Source: Aptenodytes patagonicus
Lineage: Eukaryota > Chordata > Aves > Sphenisciformes > Spheniscidae
NCBI RefSeq assembly: GCF_965638725.1
Contig: NC_134961.1
Coordinates: 1,612,001 to 1,676,000 of the forward strand
Direction: 5' to 3'
DNA length: 64,000 nt
Below the pieces are notes generated by a model. The model saw nothing but the letters and a program-made list of their open reading frames with translations. It was not told the origin of the DNA and did no database searches. Position 1 is the first letter of the stretch, and each line of letters begins with the position of its first letter. Positions 61,406 to 64,000 of this stretch are shown here, piece by piece. The translations under genes were made by a program, and so were the position numbers.

Positions 61406-61752
61406 CTTCCACAGGTCTCTCTGCAACATAGGGGTGTGGGCTGAGGGGCTGCTGGTCTGGCAGGGAGAATGGGTGGGGGGGTGGGCAGAGCTGGGGGATG
61501 TCGTGGCACCGGGGGGGGGAGGGAGACCCTGGGGCTCCCTGTGCAGGGAGCAGGGTGGCACAGGGGACCGGGTGATGCAGGGTTGCTGGGTACAGCCACA
61601 GATGGGACATGCCCGGGGCACAGAGCGGGGTCCCCCATGGGGCTGTGTGGCCCTGGCATCCCCCGTGATGGGGGAGGGATGGGGATTTGTCCCTGGATGT
61701 TCACATCTCTCTCAGAGCCTGGGATCCAGCCACCGATGGGAACAGGAGCAGG

Positions 61753-62196
61753 ATCATAGAATCACAGAATGGTTTGGGTTGGAAGGGACCTCTAAAGGTC
61801 ACCTAGTCCAACCCCCCTGCCGTGGGCAGGGACATCTTCAACTAGATCAGGTCGCTCAGAGCCCCGTCCAACCTGACCTGGAATGTTTCCAGGGATGGGG
61901 CATCCACCACCTCTCTGGGCAGCCTGTGCCGGTGCTTCACCACCCTCAGCGTAAAACGTTTCTTCCTTGTATCTAGTCTGAATCTCCCCTCTTTCAGTTT
62001 AAAGCCATTCCCCCTTGTCCTATTGCTACAGGCCCTGCTGAAAAGTCCCTCCCCATCTTTCTTATAAGCCCCCTTTAAGTACTGACAGGCTGCAAGAAGG
62101 TCTCCCCGGAGCCTTCTCCTCTCCAGGCTGAACAACCCCAACTCTCTCAGCCTGTCCTCATAGCAGAGGTGTTCCATCCCCCTGATCATTTTTGTG
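61753..62196 (-). mobile_element. CR1 LINE fragment of a second subfamily
   Basis: The + strand begins with ATCATAGAATCACAGAATGG and GGTTGGAAGGGACC, the CR1 3' end in reverse. The minus strand encodes the RT C-terminus ([34 protein letters not shown]). It differs from the copies at 8.5 and 50.3 kb at many sites (for example ACQYLKGAYKKDGEGLF), so it belongs to another CR1 subfamily. It is 5'-truncated near 62196 and lies upstream of the FBXL16 ATG exon. Confidence 0.93.
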
Positions 62197-64000
62197 GAGG
62201 GGAGAGGAGGCAGCAGCGGTGGAGCAGAGCTGCCCACACTCGCCGTGCCAGCCAGGCGCTCGGTGGTGAGCCCGTGCCGGCCGGGAGCCTCGCCGAGCCT
62301 TGCCGAGCCTCGCGGCAGCCGGGCGGCACCCCAGCAAATCAGGCCAATAAATATTTCAGCGGCAGTGAGGCCAGCTTTCCAACGGCTCCGCCGCACCCTG
62401 CCATCCATTATTCAAAGCGTTTCCCTCTATAAATATGGAAGTGAATAATTGATGGGGGCTTGGCCCCCCCCCCCGGCCCCAGCCAGTGCCTGGCACGGGG
62501 CCCTGCCGGTGCGCCGCCTGTCCTGCCCGCACCCTGTTTGCCGGAGCTGTGCCAAACCCTGCCAAAGAGAAGGGTCTGAGGCTGGAGGGCGCTGGGGTCC
62601 CGGCAGCCCCCGGGGACACGGCCAGGAGCTGGAGCCCGGGGAAGCGGCTTCCAGCTCAGGGACCAGGGAGCAGGGACGCAGTCCTTGAGCCCCGAGGGAT
62701 GGCTGGCACGTGCATCCAATGGTGGCTGATGGGACTGGAGGACCCTCTCCGTCGCTGGCTCCCCCCGGACCCAAGATAAAAGCGAGGGAATTATTTTAGC
62801 CGCTTGATTTGGGACGGAGATGGCCAGGCCCTGATGGAGGGGCACCGAGGGAGGAGCCTCCCGGCCGGTGATGCTCATGGCCCAGGTCCATGGGCTCTGA
62901 GGATGCTCCATGCAGCCTGGGGGGGATGGCTGCCACGTGGGGTGCAGCCTAGATACCCCGCTGCCCCCAACCCATTGCTTTCACCCTCACAGCATCCCTG
63001 GCCTCATCGAGCCCTCCTGGAGCAGCCAGGGAGGGGAGCAGTCACCCAAAAGGTGCCGTGGAAGAGCCCAGGAGCGCAGATAGCTGCCAGTGGCACAGCC
63101 GGCAAACCCCACGGGATTCATGGTGTGCGGCGTCTCCTGGAGCTGCCCTCCCCAGCACAGCAGGGCCGTGGGACAGGGCCGGTGGGAGCTGCTGAAGCCT
63201 CTCCTGCGGTGCGAGCAGCAGTGGTGCGGAGGTGCCTGCAGACGGCCCGGCCCGGTGGCAGCGGCACTGCGAGGGCCCAGCCTCTGGGGATGAACCCGGC
63301 CCTGTGCAGACAGTCTGGCGCCGCTCCCCACTCAGATGCAGCCTCTGCTGCCCCCACCTACGCTGCCCGACAGAGGAGCTGGGCCTCTGATGCTTGGACA
63401 TGTGTTAAATTCACTTGAAAGCAGGAGAAGAGGAGGGGGAAGAAGGAAGAAACTTAAAACCAGCGGCTCGGCGCTTGGCAGCAATCAGGGAAGCAAACAG
63501 AACATGCACCAGGGTGTCTAACAGCCATACAGCACAAATCCAAACAGATAATTACCAGGCGGCATGGGAAGGCTGTCGCTCCGGCACAGGGCCCACAGCC
63601 AGAGCTGTTCGGCATGCTGGCTGTCCCCGGGGAGAGGGCAGGTGGTGGCAGAGGGGCAGCCTGGGCCTCGGGAGCCCAAGGGGACAGTCACAGGAGGAGA
63701 CAGATGCTGACAAGTTGCCGGACTGAAATGCAGCCAGCGGGAGGTGTTGGCAATGGTTACAACCAGCTCAGACCTTGGTTGGTCCCCGAGGCCAGGCTCA
63801 GGGGGGGCTGAGTGGATTCAGCAGCTTTCCCAGTCCTGCCTTTGAAGACTGAGCCAGGTCCCACCTGCCCCGGGCACTGAGGCTGCCTGTCTGGCTCACA
63901 GAAATCCTGAACCATGAATGAGCTGGGAAGACGCTTCAAATAGAAAGATGGATGGAGAGTCAGGCCTTCTGGGCGCAGGCAGGCTCCAGGCAGCGGCAGG
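62197..64000. other. Region upstream of FBXL16, no gene recognised
   Basis: By synteny METRN may follow FBXL16, but no METRN-like Cys-rich signal-peptide protein is visible on either strand. A short AT-rich island at about 62335-62455 (ATAAATATTT, ATAAATATGG, GAATAATTGATGG) stands out from GC-rich flanks and could be a regulatory element or part of a noncoding FBXL16 first exon. I see nothing else definable. Confidence 0.4.

Noticed and set aside
62197-64000. METRN expected to the right of FBXL16
   Set aside because: No signal peptide plus Cys-rich frame or splice-linked exons resembling METRN can be seen; it may lie beyond the window or be absent from this locus.

Overview
This is a gene-dense, GC-rich piece of vertebrate nuclear DNA, almost certainly from a bird. 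Three truncated CR1 LINEs (about 8.47, 50.3 and 61.75 kb) carry the avian-type 3' end and reverse-transcriptase C-terminus. Introns are short, G/C homopolymers and minisatellites are abundant, and the gene order WDR90-RHOT2-RHBDL1-STUB1-[gap]-WDR24-FBXL16 is that of human 16p13.3. An avian microchromosome, such as the chicken chromosome 14 equivalent, is the likely origin. This is inference from conserved synteny, not a database result.

Layout. WDR90 (+, 1-24140) enters from the left without its 5' end: 31 exons encode about 1,388 residues of WD repeats from a centriolar-wall protein. Only 174 bp separate its poly(A) signal from the RHOT2 start codon. RHOT2 (+, 24556-36503) is complete: 19 exons give 618 residues, a mitochondrial Rho GTPase with two GTPase domains, two EF-hands and a tail anchor. 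About 2.9 kb follow with a possible long RHOT2 3' UTR, a 1-kb minisatellite and a CpG-rich promoter. RHBDL1 (+, 41174-46489) is next: 8 exons encode a rhomboid-like intramembrane serine protease of 372 residues, apart from one apparent missing base in exon 4. STUB1 (+, from 48163) shows exon 1 and a damaged exon 2, then runs into a 100-N gap (49341-49440). The rest of STUB1, all of JMJD8 (expected by synteny) and the 3' part of WDR24 are not visible. WDR24 (-, 50108-53971), a GATOR2 subunit, has four coding exons, the last with another one-base indel. FBXL16 (-, 57616-61405) is complete: five coding exons, 500 residues. The right end (62.2-64 kb) holds no recognised gene.

The genes are functionally unrelated housekeeping or signalling genes: centriole structure, mitochondrial transport, intramembrane proteolysis, chaperone-linked ubiquitination, amino-acid sensing for mTORC1, and an F-box/LRR adaptor. 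They share neighbourhood and CpG-island promoters, not a pathway. I found no CRISPR array, integrated virus, RNA gene or novel multi-gene system. The most informative oddities are a cluster of five single-base indels in conserved exons between 44.9 and 50.2 kb beside the gap (most likely assembly error), a different tandem array in each of the last three FBXL16 introns, a 1-kb minisatellite upstream of RHBDL1, and a CR1 copy with an unbroken frame but a changed catalytic aspartate.
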